Assembly (NCBI GenBank): GCA_003140075.1
Contig: PLIO01000247.1
Span: 4,061-36,622 of the forward strand
DNA from: Acidobacteriaceae bacterium
GTDB lineage: Bacteria > Acidobacteriota > Terriglobia > Terriglobales > Acidobacteriaceae
Direction: 5' to 3'
DNA: 32,562 bases
Part shown: positions 22,298-30,517 of the stretch, piece by piece
How positions within the stretch are numbered: the stretch's first letter is position 1
Layout of the letters: each line of letters opens with the position of its first letter
Notes under the pieces: generated by a model
Seen by the model: the letters and a program-made list of their open reading frames with translations, nothing else
Database searches by the model: none
What the model was told of the DNA's origin: nothing
Program-made: the position numbers and the translations under genes

Positions 22298-23032
22298 CTA
22301 TTTTGCGGCTTCTTCGTCGTCCTCCTCGGCGGTGAACAAATCGACGGAGTGGCCGCGAACCACGTAGGTCCGTTTCGTCGACGGATTTGCCTCGAAGGTT
22401 ACTCGGGCAGGAGAGCGCTGCCAGTCGGGTACTTTACAGGCTGAATCTGGAATCTGCGATTGTTGAGTTTCGGCCGCAACTTTCACTTCCCCTATCAGCC
22501 ACTTCACTACCGGCTTACGACGATTGATTTGGGCAACCACGGCATAGATTTGTTTGCCGTCATCGGAGATGCCACAGTAAGCAGCATAGTCGCGGTACCA
22601 ACTGACCTCGGAGTAAGTAACGTCGAAGTCGGGCAAATTGGCGGGGGCAATGCGTCCGGTCACCCGGTCGACCAGCAGCCATCCTCCGCGTTGCCATTGC
22701 CAGTGCGGCGATGCGGTTGATTCCGTGGGCAGGCTATCGTTGAGGCGGAAGGCGCGATGCACGACAAACAAACGCTCGGTTATGTCGTGAGCCGGGCCGA
22801 AAGTAAATTCTTTCACGCGACCGTCCACCAGGAGCGGGCGCACTTTGAGGGTGAGCGGCTTGTCGTCCGCTGCGCCGGAGTCGGGGACCCAGCGGACGGA
22901 AGTCCATTTACCGAGGGTAATAATGTGGGGTTTGGAGGCAGCAAGTGCGCTACTCACGAGAACCATGACGAGTGTGAACGAAAGAGCGAACCGGCCACGA
23001 GATTGGGAGATGGAAATTAAGTTGTGTTTCAT
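22298..23032 (-). CDS. Secreted hypothetical protein
   Basis: The 244 residues start with a signal peptide (MKHNLISISQSRGRFALSFT then VMVLVSSALAASK, cleavage near ALA-AS, about residue 31). The mature part is mostly beta-like: 'HIITLGKWTSVRWVPD', 'WQWQRGGWLLVDRVTGRI', 'VSWYRDYAAYCGISDDGKQIYAVVAQI' and 'TYVVRGHSVDLFTAEEDDEEAAK'. The YCGISDDGKQIY segment resembles a propeller-blade turn. I do not recognise a named family. The very acidic C-terminal end is notable. Its neighbours give no function: the propeller gene lies downstream on the same strand, and upstream is the divergent response-regulator gene. Confidence 0.7.
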   Translation of the reverse strand: MKHNLISISQSRGRFALSFTLVMVLVSSALAASKPHIITLGKWTSVRWVPDSGAADDKPLTLKVRPLLVDGRVKEFTFGPAHDITERLFVVHRAFRLNDSLPTESTASPHWQWQRGGWLLVDRVTGRIAPANLPDFDVTYSEVSWYRDYAAYCGISDDGKQIYAVVAQINRRKPVVKWLIGEVKVAAETQQSQIPDSACKVPDWQRSPARVTFEANPSTKRTYVVRGHSVDLFTAEEDDEEAAK

Positions 23033-23207
23033 AAGCCGAGGTTAAGCAGGAAGCTGGCTAGCGGACAAGGTTAGAGGTCACAATTTTTATCGACACCGTC
23101 CCGAACCGGTACAGAGAGACGCCGTAAGCCGCGGGTTGCCGCGCCATCGCATCGTGCGCGGCAACGGCAGGTTTGGGATTGCAGTAGAATTGGAAGATTG
23201 GAAGCAG

Positions 23208-24281
23208 ATGCGAATGAGTTTCCCTCCCGATTCTCGCCCGGCTGGACGCGGTAAGGTTCGGACAACTTCGCCGCGAGTGGCGGCTTCGGATCAAGATATG
23301 AACGGGTGGGGGATACGACGGCAGGCTGCGCGAATTCTGGTGGTGGATGACAATCCCGGAATCGCCAGCTTGATGAGCCAATTGCTCAGCCTGCGCGGCT
23401 ACGACGTGGTGACGGCGGCCGATGCGCAACAGGCTGCGGCGGAAGTGCGCCGGCAGCCGCCGGACCTGATTCTCTCGGATGTGAGAATGCCAGGGAAATC
23501 GGGATACGAGTTATGCCGCGACCTCAAGAGTGACCCGGCAACGCGGCTGATTCCTTTCGTGCTGATCACGGGATTAACCGACAGCGCGGAGAAGTTGCAG
23601 GGAATTGAAGCCGGAGCGGACGACTTCCTGAACAAGCCGGTGCTGGCGGAAGAACTGACGGCGCGCGTGAAGTCTCTGCTGCGAGTGAAGGAATTCACCG
23701 ACGAACTGGAGACGGCGGATTCCGTGCTATGCACGCTGGGTCTGGCCGTGGAAAGCCGCGATCCCTATACCGAGGGGCATTGCGAGCGCCTGGCATCGCA
23801 CGCCGCGGATTTGGGGCAGCACCTTAGGCTGGATCAAGATTCGATCATTGCGTTGCGCCGCGGCGGATATCTCCACGACTTGGGCAAGATCGCCGTGCCG
23901 GACGAAATTCTGAAAAAAGGGAGCGACCTGTCGCCGGAAGAGTGGAAGATCATGAAGCAGCATCCGGTCACGGGAGAGAATATCTGCAAGCCGCTGAAAT
24001 CGTTGCGGCTGGTGCTGCCGATTATCCGGCATCATCACGAGCATGCCGATGGGTCGGGTTATCCCGATGGCCTGGGGGCGGGCGAGATCCCTTTGCTGCC
24101 GCGGGTTTTGCAGGTGGTGGATGTTTATGACGCCCTGCGCACGGCGCGCCCTTACAAGCCCGCGCTGGGGCACGAGCAGTCCGCGCAAACCATGCGCGAG
24201 CAGGCCCGCCTGGGCTGGTTGGATGGTGAACTCGTGAATGAGTTTTTCAGCATGCTGCTCGAACAGCGCAACGTGGCGTGA
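23208..24281 (+). CDS. Response regulator with HD-GYP output domain
   Basis: The protein has an N-terminal receiver domain ('ARILVVDDNPGI', phospho-acceptor Asp in 'LILSDVRMPG' at about 91, Lys in 'FLNKPV') and a C-terminal HD-GYP domain ('YLHDLGKIAVPDEIL' with HD at about 223-224 and 'HHHEHADGSGYPDGL' with GYP at about 284-286). HD-GYP proteins hydrolyse cyclic di-GMP, so this is probably a two-component regulator that lowers c-di-GMP when phosphorylated. No histidine kinase is adjacent. The start is uncertain: the ATGs at 23208, 23214 (with GGAAG upstream) and 23298 are all in frame. The receiver starts about 40 residues in. Confidence 0.9.
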   Translation: MRMSFPPDSRPAGRGKVRTTSPRVAASDQDMNGWGIRRQAARILVVDDNPGIASLMSQLLSLRGYDVVTAADAQQAAAEVRRQPPDLILSDVRMPGKSGYELCRDLKSDPATRLIPFVLITGLTDSAEKLQGIEAGADDFLNKPVLAEELTARVKSLLRVKEFTDELETADSVLCTLGLAVESRDPYTEGHCERLASHAADLGQHLRLDQDSIIALRRGGYLHDLGKIAVPDEILKKGSDLSPEEWKIMKQHPVTGENICKPLKSLRLVLPIIRHHHEHADGSGYPDGLGAGEIPLLPRVLQVVDVYDALRTARPYKPALGHEQSAQTMREQARLGWLDGELVNEFFSMLLEQRNVA

Positions 24282-24420
24282 GGAAGCCGTTTTCCATTTT
24301 CATTTCTTTTTTATTAGGCGGCTCTCTGCGACGTACAATGGCGAAGCAATTTTTCCCGGCGACGGGTTTGAGTTAAGAGACATCTTATGCAGTTCCGGCG
24401 GCTGGAATTGCCCCGGTGCG

Positions 24421-25230
24421 TTGCAGACAAAGACTGGATTGGAAGCCATCAATTACAGCATTGTCATTCCCGCTTATAACGAAGGCGGACGCCTCGGGGC
24501 GACCCTCGAGAAGGCGCTGGCGTACGTTCGCCGGCAGGGATGGGATGCGGAAGTGATCGTGGTGAACGACGGCTCGCGCGACAATACGGCCGAGATCGTG
24601 CGCGGCTTCGCCGAAAAGGACCCCGTGGTGCGACTGGTGGAGAACCCCGGCAACCGCGGCAAGGGCTATAGCGTGCGCAATGGGATTCTGCAGGCACGCG
24701 GCGAAATTGTGGTGTTCAGCGACGCGGACTTGTCTTCGCCGATCGAAGAAATGCCGAAGTTGTTGGAGGCGCTGGCAGCGGGAGCGGATATCGCCATTGG
24801 TTCGCGCTGGCTGCGGGCGGAATTGCAGACGCGCCGGCAGTCTTTGCACCGGCAACTCTTTGGCAGAATCTTCAATCTGCTACTGCGGATTATTTTAGGG
24901 TTGCGATTTAAGGATACGCAGTGCGGGTTCAAGGCATTTACGAGGCGGGCGGCACAAACCGTTCTGCCGCTGCAGCGCATCGAGCGCTGGGGCTTCGATC
25001 CGGAAATTCTTTTCCTGGCACACAAGTTTGGCTTGCGCGTGCAGGAAGTGCCGGTGCGCTGGGGACACAGCGGAGACACAAGGATCCATCCGCTCATTGA
25101 TGGCGCGCGCATGTTTCAGGAAATGCTGCGCATCCGCTGGTATGACCTGACAGGAAAATATGACGGCGGGACGGCGGTAGCCGCTCAAGCACCTAAAACG
25201 CTACCGGGACGACCTGCACCCAGAGTTTAG
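24421..25230 (+). CDS. Family-2 glycosyltransferase, dolichyl-phosphate glucose/mannose synthase-like
   Basis: From the TTG at 24421 the protein is 269 residues. It opens into 'INYSIVIPAYNEGGRLGATL', contains 'EVIVVNDGSRDNTAEIVRGFA', 'NRGKGYSVRNGIL' and 'IVVFSDADLSSPIEEMPKLL' (D-x-D metal site), and ends with 'FKDTQCGFKAFTRRAA' and 'RWGFDPEILFLAHKFGLRVQEVPVRW', the ALG5/DPM1-like blocks. It probably attaches a sugar from an NDP-sugar to a polyprenyl phosphate. There is no ATG in frame near the core: the only one (24238) would add 61 unrelated residues and overlap the HD-GYP gene. TTG 24439 is another option. No good Shine-Dalgarno decides the start. Confidence 0.85.
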   Translation: MQTKTGLEAINYSIVIPAYNEGGRLGATLEKALAYVRRQGWDAEVIVVNDGSRDNTAEIVRGFAEKDPVVRLVENPGNRGKGYSVRNGILQARGEIVVFSDADLSSPIEEMPKLLEALAAGADIAIGSRWLRAELQTRRQSLHRQLFGRIFNLLLRIILGLRFKDTQCGFKAFTRRAAQTVLPLQRIERWGFDPEILFLAHKFGLRVQEVPVRWGHSGDTRIHPLIDGARMFQEMLRIRWYDLTGKYDGGTAVAAQAPKTLPGRPAPRV

Positions 25231-25251
25231 GCCTACGCATCAGACTGCTCT

Positions 25252-26340
25252 CTATTTCTCGGAAGTTGAAATCCTCACAGCCTCGGCAACCCTGCGACCC
25301 ATTTCTGATGTTGAGACTGAATGTTGCCCGGCAGGTACGAGGTCCGAAGTGCGCGACCCCTGATTCAGCACTGCGCCAACGGCACTTTCGATGTAGACGG
25401 CCTCGCGTGCCAACCGAAAAGAATGGCGCAGCAGCAGGGCGGCGGAAAGAATTGCGCCCAAGGGATTCGCAATTCCCTTGCCGGCAATGTCGGGCGCGGA
25501 GCCGTGGACCGGCTCATACAAGCCTACCGGGCCGCCGATGCTGGCTGAGGCCAGCAGTCCGAGCGAGCCCACCACTCCGCCGGCCTGGTCGGAGAGAATG
25601 TCGCCGAACATGTTTTCGGTCAGGATCACGTCGAAATCTTTGGGACGTTGCACCAGCGACATAGCAGCGGAATCCACATACATGTGTGACAACTGGACGC
25701 CGGGATAATCTTTGGCACAGCGAATCACGACCTCGCGCCAAAGGCGGGAACATTCGAGAACATTGGCTTTGTCGACGGAAAGCACTCTGTTGCGGCGTTT
25801 CACCGCCAGGTCAAAGGCGATGCGTGTGATGCGCTCAATGGCGGGCTCATCATACGTCATCGTATTGGTGGCGACGCGGGAACGGGGCGCGCCCTGGATC
25901 GAACGCGGTTCGCCGAAGTAAAGTCCTCCCAGCAACTCGCGGACGATCATGATGTCAGTGCCGCGAACGAGATCCACGCGCAGCGGAGAACAATCTTCCA
26001 GCGCGGGGAAACAAATGGCGGGGCGAAGATTGGCGTAGGCACCGAGTTCGCGGCGCAGGCGCAGGAGTCCGGCTTCCGGGCGAAGGTGGCCGGGATTGTG
26101 ATCGAAGGCGGGACTGCCCACAGCGCCGAGCAGAACCGCAGAGGAAGCGACGCAAGCCTGAATTGTGTCGGCGGGAAGAGGGTCGTTGACGGCAGCCAGC
26201 GCCGCACCGCCGATGTTCTTGTGCTGGAGTTGAAGCCGATGGCCGAATGCGTCGGCAACGGCTTGGAGAACGAGGACGGCTTGTTCGGTGACTTCCGGGC
26301 CAATGCCGTCGCCGGGGAGAATCGTGAGGTTTAGAAGCAT
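25252..26340 (-). CDS. leuB: 3-isopropylmalate dehydrogenase
   Basis: The 362 residues match LeuB: 'LTILPGDGIGPEV' (about 5-17), 'AVLLGAVGSPAFD', 'LRRELGAYANLRPA' (substrate arginines), 'ELLGGLYFGEPR' and 'VDSAAMSLVQRPKDFDVILTENMFGDILSDQAG' with the metal-binding Asp pair, then 'EPVHGSAPDIAGKGIANPLGAILSAALLLRH'. It oxidises and decarboxylates 3-isopropylmalate in leucine synthesis with NAD+. It follows leuA on the same strand after 120 bp, supporting co-transcription. No leuC or leuD is in the window. The start ATG at 26340 has no clear Shine-Dalgarno. Confidence 0.96.
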   Translation of the reverse strand: MLLNLTILPGDGIGPEVTEQAVLVLQAVADAFGHRLQLQHKNIGGAALAAVNDPLPADTIQACVASSAVLLGAVGSPAFDHNPGHLRPEAGLLRLRRELGAYANLRPAICFPALEDCSPLRVDLVRGTDIMIVRELLGGLYFGEPRSIQGAPRSRVATNTMTYDEPAIERITRIAFDLAVKRRNRVLSVDKANVLECSRLWREVVIRCAKDYPGVQLSHMYVDSAAMSLVQRPKDFDVILTENMFGDILSDQAGGVVGSLGLLASASIGGPVGLYEPVHGSAPDIAGKGIANPLGAILSAALLLRHSFRLAREAVYIESAVGAVLNQGSRTSDLVPAGQHSVSTSEMGRRVAEAVRISTSEK

Positions 26341-26380
26341 GCGGGGATTAGTTTAATGGATAGAGCTCTGGCGCTGCAGG

Positions 26381-26425
26381 GCCGGGCTTCCCCGGCGGAC
26401 AGTCAATGGCCGAGGGCGGCTGTCC
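26381..26425. repeat. Small hairpins in the leuA-leuB spacer
   Basis: GCCGGG-CTTC-CCCGGC (26381-26396) is followed by GGACAG...CTGTCC (26397-26402 and 26420-26425) around CCGAGGGCGG. The second is like a dispersed repeat seen in acidobacterial spacers. It could pause or stabilise the leuAB message. Confidence 0.5.
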
Positions 26426-26460
26426 CTACATAAATCTTCCGAGGGCATCCGCGATTCCGA

Positions 26461-27807
26461 CTACACGCCCCAGAGGTAGTCTTCCTGATCGTGATGCTGA
26501 TCTCCGGGTACGGGTAGCGGCACGCCGAATGCGTTGGTCTGCGGCGCCAGCGGAAACGGGCGCGGCGATTCCTGAGCGGAAGCGTTGGCAGCGGCTGCAA
26601 CGGCGGCCGGGAGCGGCTCGAACAGCGGAGTGGCCGACGCAGCGGGCTTGTGCGTGTCGCGGATCAATTCCAGGAGGTGATGATCTTCGACGTGCTTGAT
26701 CTTGTCGGCCAGGCGGACGAAGCGGCGATAGATGTCATCGAGCGCGCGGCGGTCGAACTGATAGCCGAGTTGTTCGCAGCGAATGGCGAGCGCGTGCCGG
26801 CCGGAGTGCTTGCCCAGCACCAGCTTCGAGTCGGGCACGCCTACCGATTGCGGCGTCATAATTTCGTAGGTCAGCGGATTTTTCAGCACGCCGTCCTGGT
26901 GAATGCCGGCTTCGTGCGCGAAGGCGTTTCTTCCGGTGACGGCCTTATTGGGCTGCACCGGCACACCGGTGATTTCGCTCAGCATCTGGCTGGCGGGAAA
27001 GATCTGCTCCCCTGCGATGCCGGTCTGATAGGGATATTGGTCGTGGCGGACGCGGATCGCCATGACGATTTCTTCGAGCGACGCATTCCCGGCGCGCTCG
27101 CCGATGCCGTTGATGGTGCACTCGACCTGCCGGGCGCCGGCGGCAATCGCCGCCATGGTGTTGGCGACAGCCATGCCGAGATCGTTGTGGCAATGGGCGG
27201 AGATAGTCACGTTCTCGATTCCCTTGACGCGGCGGCGAATGGTTGCGATCAACGCGCCGAATTCGGAAGGTACGGTATAGCCGACGGTGTCGGGAATATT
27301 CAACGTAGTGGCGCCAGCTTCGACCACCGCTTCGAGTACGCGGCAGAGGAAATCGGGATCGGTGCGCGTGGCATCTTCCGGAGAAAATTCTACGTCGGCG
27401 CAAAGTGATTTGGCGAGGCTGACGGCCTCTCGAGCCTGCGCAAGGCATTGCTCGCGGTTGATGCGCAGCTTGTACTGCAAGTGAATGTCGGAAGTGGCGA
27501 GGAAGACGTGAATGCGCGGGCGGGCCGCGTCCTGCAAGGCTTCCCAGGCGCGCTCAATGTCAGGGCGGCAAGCACGAGCCAGTCCTGCAATGATGGGCCG
27601 GCGAATGACTGCGGCGACGGCCTTCACGGCCTCATAATCGCCGTCGGAGGCGATGGGAAATCCGGCTTCGATCACGTCCACACCAAGGCGGTCGAGCTGG
27701 TGCGCCAGACGCAACTTCTCCTGGTGGTTCATGCTGCATCCCGGCGACTGTTCTCCGTCGCGCAGAGTGGTGTCGAAAACGGTAATGCGGACCTGCTCTG
27801 TGGCCAT
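26461..27807 (-). CDS. leuA: 2-isopropylmalate synthase lacking the regulatory domain
   Basis: The 448-residue protein starts '[20 protein letters not shown]' (catalytic Arg-Asp and metal-binding motif), carries '[42 protein letters not shown]' (second metal and GERAGNA signature) and '[22 protein letters not shown]' plus '[13 protein letters not shown]', so the catalytic TIM barrel and linker subdomains are complete to about residue 385. The remaining ~63 residues are Ala/Pro-rich and do not resemble the ~130-residue leucine-binding domain of LeuA (E. coli enzyme ~520 residues). It should condense acetyl-CoA with 2-oxoisovalerate but may be leucine-insensitive. The GGAAG-like Shine-Dalgarno and ATG are normal. 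Divergent from the LysR gene. Confidence 0.93.
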   Translation of the reverse strand: MATEQVRITVFDTTLRDGEQSPGCSMNHQEKLRLAHQLDRLGVDVIEAGFPIASDGDYEAVKAVAAVIRRPIIAGLARACRPDIERAWEALQDAARPRIHVFLATSDIHLQYKLRINREQCLAQAREAVSLAKSLCADVEFSPEDATRTDPDFLCRVLEAVVEAGATTLNIPDTVGYTVPSEFGALIATIRRRVKGIENVTISAHCHNDLGMAVANTMAAIAAGARQVECTINGIGERAGNASLEEIVMAIRVRHDQYPYQTGIAGEQIFPASQMLSEITGVPVQPNKAVTGRNAFAHEAGIHQDGVLKNPLTYEIMTPQSVGVPDSKLVLGKHSGRHALAIRCEQLGYQFDRRALDDIYRRFVRLADKIKHVEDHHLLELIRDTHKPAASATPLFEPLPAAVAAAANASAQESPRPFPLAPQTNAFGVPLPVPGDQHHDQEDYLWGV

Positions 27808-27885
27808 TATTTCTTCTTCCTTTTTCCCTTCCGAAAACGACGCGAATCTTCGCTGTATCGTTCTATCGTACGGCGTATGGGCTTT

Positions 27886-27946
27886 TAAGCAATGCTTATA
27901 ATTGTTTAGCGATCATTAGATATTGTTATATAATAAGCGATGCTAA
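27886..27946. promoter_or_regulatory. Three 13-bp operator-like sequences between leuA and lysR
   Basis: TAAGCAATGCTTA (27886-27898), TTAGCGATCATTA (27906-27918) and TAAGCGATGCTAA (27934-27946) are variants of one dyad, centres 20 and 28 bp apart. They lie in the 172-bp divergent spacer and are candidate binding sites of the adjacent LysR-type regulator. Confidence 0.6.
27929..27934 (+). promoter_or_regulatory. -10 box of the lysR gene
   Basis: A perfect TATAAT ends where operator-like site 3 begins. The -35 at about 27906 is poor and overlaps site 2. This layout fits autoregulation of the regulator. Confidence 0.5.
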
Positions 27947-27979
27947 TGGCTACTATGCTTTCCATTAAGGGCTGAAGAT

Positions 27980-28897
27980 ATGGAACTTTCGCAATTGGAA
28001 GTCTTTCTGGCTGTGGCGCGCGAACACCGTTTTTCGCGCGCCGCCGAAAAGCTCTACCGAACCCAGTCGGCGGTAAGCCAAACCATTCGCAAGCTGGAGG
28101 ACGAGTTGGGCGAAAGTCTGTTCGACCGTTCATCGCGCGAAGGCGTTCTGACCGATGCTGGACAAGTACTGTACGAGTACGCGGAAAAGCTGCTGAATCT
28201 GCGCCACGACGCCCACGAATCACTGGCGGAATTGCGCGAACTGCAGAAGGGGAAGCTGGTGATCGCGGCGAACGAATTCACGTCGCTCTATTTGCTGCCC
28301 GTGCTGGCGGAGTTTCGCCGGCTGCATCCTATGATCAAGATCACAGTGCAGCGGGCGCTGGGCAGCCACATTCCGGACGATGTTTTACAGCATAGCGCGG
28401 AGCTGGGCGTGCTGTCCTACAAACCGGAGGAACCGCGGCTGCACTCGGTGGTCACGTATCTCGACGAGTTGGTGCTGGTGGTTCCTCCTAAACATGCGCT
28501 GGCGGGAGCGCGCGAGGTGAGCATCCGGCAATTGGGAGCGGAGTCGTTTGTGGCGCATATTGTCTCGTCGCCTTATCGCGAGAAAGTTCTGCAGGCGTTC
28601 CAGCAACACAAAACACCCCTGCACATGGATCTTGAGCTGCCCACCTTGCAGGCCATCAAGCAGTTCGTCGCCCTGGGAAGCGGCGTGGCGCTGATGCCGG
28701 AGATCAGCGTGGAAACCGAAGTGGCGCGCGGTGAACTGGTAAGAATTCCGGTGAAGGAGTTACGCGTGCAGCGCAAGCTGCGGTTGGTTTATCGCAAGGA
28801 GGCGGGACTGTCCCACGCGGCGCGAGCGTTTTTGAAAGTGGCCGAGGCGGTGGCGCGGGAGCGAGCCGGCCGCTACCGCTTTCAGCGGGAAAGTTAG
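27980..28897 (+). CDS. LysR-type transcriptional regulator, probably of the leu genes
   Basis: The 305 residues begin with the winged helix-turn-helix 'MELSQLEVFLAVAREHRFSRAAEKL' and 'QSAVSQTIRKLEDELGESLFDR' (residues 1-60), then the type-2 periplasmic-binding-like ligand domain (about 90-290, 'KGKLVIAANEFTSLYLLPVLAEF'). LysR proteins usually activate a divergent target gene in response to a small ligand. Here the target is leuA, so leucine or a pathway intermediate is a plausible ligand (inference). AAGGG precedes the ATG. No frame damage is seen. Confidence 0.9.
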   Translation: MELSQLEVFLAVAREHRFSRAAEKLYRTQSAVSQTIRKLEDELGESLFDRSSREGVLTDAGQVLYEYAEKLLNLRHDAHESLAELRELQKGKLVIAANEFTSLYLLPVLAEFRRLHPMIKITVQRALGSHIPDDVLQHSAELGVLSYKPEEPRLHSVVTYLDELVLVVPPKHALAGAREVSIRQLGAESFVAHIVSSPYREKVLQAFQQHKTPLHMDLELPTLQAIKQFVALGSGVALMPEISVETEVARGELVRIPVKELRVQRKLRLVYRKEAGLSHAARAFLKVAEAVARERAGRYRFQRES

Positions 28898-28938
28898 AGG
28901 TGTAATTCTGTAAGGAGGCGAGCCAGACGCGCGATTGT

Positions 28939-29060
28939 TGCGTCGCAAAGGGCGCGACTCTTCGGCTCCGCTCAGGGCAGGCTGCTTCGCGCGGCTCGGC
29001 CAGATTCCCTCGGCAAGCTCGGGACAGGCTGTCGCTGCGCAAAAACCGCTTGCTCAGGAT
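28939..29060. repeat. Dispersed repeat related to copies 1 and 2, inverted
   Basis: Within 28960-28983 it contains the reverse complement of the AGCCTGCCCTGAGCGGAGCC block found at 10705-10728. When translated, such elements give the spurious words PERSRR and SASSGQA that appear in false gene calls here. The rest of the 28898-29079 gap shows no gene. Confidence 0.65.
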
Positions 29061-29079
29061 GAATCGCGATCGAAATGTA

Positions 29080-29445
29080 TCAACAGTCGGCGCACACTTC
29101 GGAGGGCTGGAACGCCGCCAGAGCTTCGCTCAAGGTGGGGTGAATTTCAAGGACTGAATCCAGGTTGGTAAGATCCAGCAGATCGCGCACCAGCGGAGTG
29201 GGACTGGCAAACTTGAGGTCCGCGCTTTTCGACTGCGCCCAGGTGTGCAGAAGCGCAAGTTCGCCGATGCCGGCGCTGTCGATGGAACTGACGCCGCTGA
29301 GATCGAAAACCACTTTGCTGCTGTTTTCGAGGACTTAACCGGCCAGGCGCGAAAGGGCATCAACCTCGTCGCGATAGACGATGCGCCCGTGGCAGTGAAC
29401 GATCATCACTTCGCCGCGATTCCGGGTTTCCAGACTGAGCTTCAA
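29080..29445 (-). pseudogene. STAS-domain anti-sigma-factor antagonist, interrupted by an in-frame TAA
   Basis: A 121-codon reading frame begins at TTG 29445 (AAAGGAG 6 nt upstream) with 'KLSLETRNRGEVMIVHCHGRIVYRDEVDALSRLAG'. A TAA at 29337-29335 (codon 37) interrupts it, and the same frame then continues 'VLENSSKVVFDLSGVSSIDSAGIGELALLHTWAQ', with the STAS phosphorylation Ser in the SSIDSAG motif. Joined, the two parts make a normal-length STAS protein, which would normally bind an anti-sigma factor in a partner-switching pathway. GAA (Glu) would restore the frame. This is either a recent nonsense mutation, a sequence error, or readthrough. Confidence 0.75.
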
Positions 29446-29730
29446 CTTCGACTCCTTTTGTTGTATTCCGAGGCCGGCCAGTTCGTGCGGGCGCAGCCAT
29501 GTTTGCCAAGGGTAGTTTGCGAATTCCATGCTAATAGATAGACGCGCCTCGATGGGTTTTGGAACCATGAAAAAGACATTAATTTCTTGTAGGGCGGTTC
29601 CAAACCAGTACCCGAATAATTTTGGTCGGGAGGTGCATCCTGGCTCTCCGTTACACTGCATCTAACGAATTTCGTACATTCAGGTAGAATTTGCTACTGG
29701 CACAAAAATGCCAGGGGAGGACTTATTTTC

Positions 29731-30252
29731 GTGTCGAAAACCGCTGCCGTGGTTCTGGCATTCCTGAGCTTGGTGCTATTGACAACCTCGTCGAGAGCAC
29801 AACTGCTCCCGAGTGGAAACGTGTATGTTGGAGGTGGTTACGGCGATTCCGTCGATGTGATCAACCGCTATACCTTCCGCGGGTGGGAGGCCAACGCCGA
29901 AGATCTCGCGTTTCCCCGCCACCCCTACCTCGGCATTGTGCTGGATGGGAGCGGTTTCTATCGGCTGGGTGTCCAGCAATACAATGTTTTTCTGGGGCCG
30001 CGAGTGTCCATGAACTACGGAAAGTGGCGCCCGTTCTTTCAGGTGATGGGCGGGGCACAGCGCACCGCATCGGGTGGTACTTCTCATTATCCTCTCGCGG
30101 AGGATATCGGCGGTGGCGTGGATCGAAAATTCCAATTCCTCTTCCTTAAGCACTTTGCCTGGCGCGTCGAGTTCGACTACATGCATACCCGCCTGCTGCA
30201 CGCGAGCCAGGATGATTACCGGGGCTCAACCGGGCTGGTGTGGCGGTTCTGA
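29731..30252 (+). CDS. Outer-membrane beta-barrel protein (paralog 1)
   Basis: The 173 residues open with a signal peptide (MSKTAAVVLAFLSLVLLTTS, cleavage near RAQ), then 'LPSGNVYVGGGYGDSVDV' and alternating hydrophobic strands such as 'QYNVFLGPRVSMNY' and 'RPFFQVMGGAQRTA', and end in Trp-Arg-Phe, the Phe-terminated last strand recognised by the BAM machinery. It probably folds into an 8-strand OmpA-like barrel; function unknown. The GTG at 29731 with GGAGG 10 nt upstream is the likely start. A paralog follows 265 bp downstream on the same strand. Confidence 0.85.
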   Translation: MSKTAAVVLAFLSLVLLTTSSRAQLLPSGNVYVGGGYGDSVDVINRYTFRGWEANAEDLAFPRHPYLGIVLDGSGFYRLGVQQYNVFLGPRVSMNYGKWRPFFQVMGGAQRTASGGTSHYPLAEDIGGGVDRKFQFLFLKHFAWRVEFDYMHTRLLHASQDDYRGSTGLVWRF

Positions 30253-30299
30253 GCTCGTTCCGCACTCACGAATCTTAGATCTAACTTCTGATCTAATTC

Positions 30300-30380
30300 T
30301 GCATTCGAAACTTCTTGCCCGGGTCCGGGTTCGAGGAGTCATCGGCTCGGATGGCGGGCCCGGGCAGACCATGCATTCGA
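30300..30380. repeat. Possible small insertion with 9-bp direct repeats between the barrel genes
   Basis: TGCATTCGA occurs at 30300-30308 and 30372-30380. Between them TGCCCGGG (30316-30323) and CCCGGGCA (30359-30366) are inverted. The layout resembles a tiny non-coding mobile element with target duplication, but the arms are not at the ends of the segment. The remaining spacer to 30517 shows a Shine-Dalgarno only. Confidence 0.35.
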
Positions 30381-30517
30381 CCGTCGACTGATGTCTTACT
30401 GAGACTTTTGAACCGGGAAGCGTTCCGCAATCCGTGCGACTTTCAGTTGACCAATTCCTGCCCTCCCGCATCTTAGCTTTGGCTGCGGATTTCATAAGAA
30501 AGATAAGGATACGTTGT

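Noticed and set aside
24386..24478. ATG 24386 as start of the glycosyltransferase
   Set aside because: It is in a different frame and stops after about 31 codons.
26650..27408. Plus-strand frame of 252 residues
   Set aside because: Antisense shadow of leuA; GC-rich codons keep the opposite strand open.
28704..29042. Minus-strand frame of 112 residues with a PERSRR motif
   Set aside because: Overlaps the LysR gene end and the dispersed repeat; the motif is produced by translating the repeat.
30309..30371. tRNA-like sequence (GGGTTCGAG motif)
   Set aside because: Only the T-loop-like word matches; no acceptor stem or anticodon arm can be formed.
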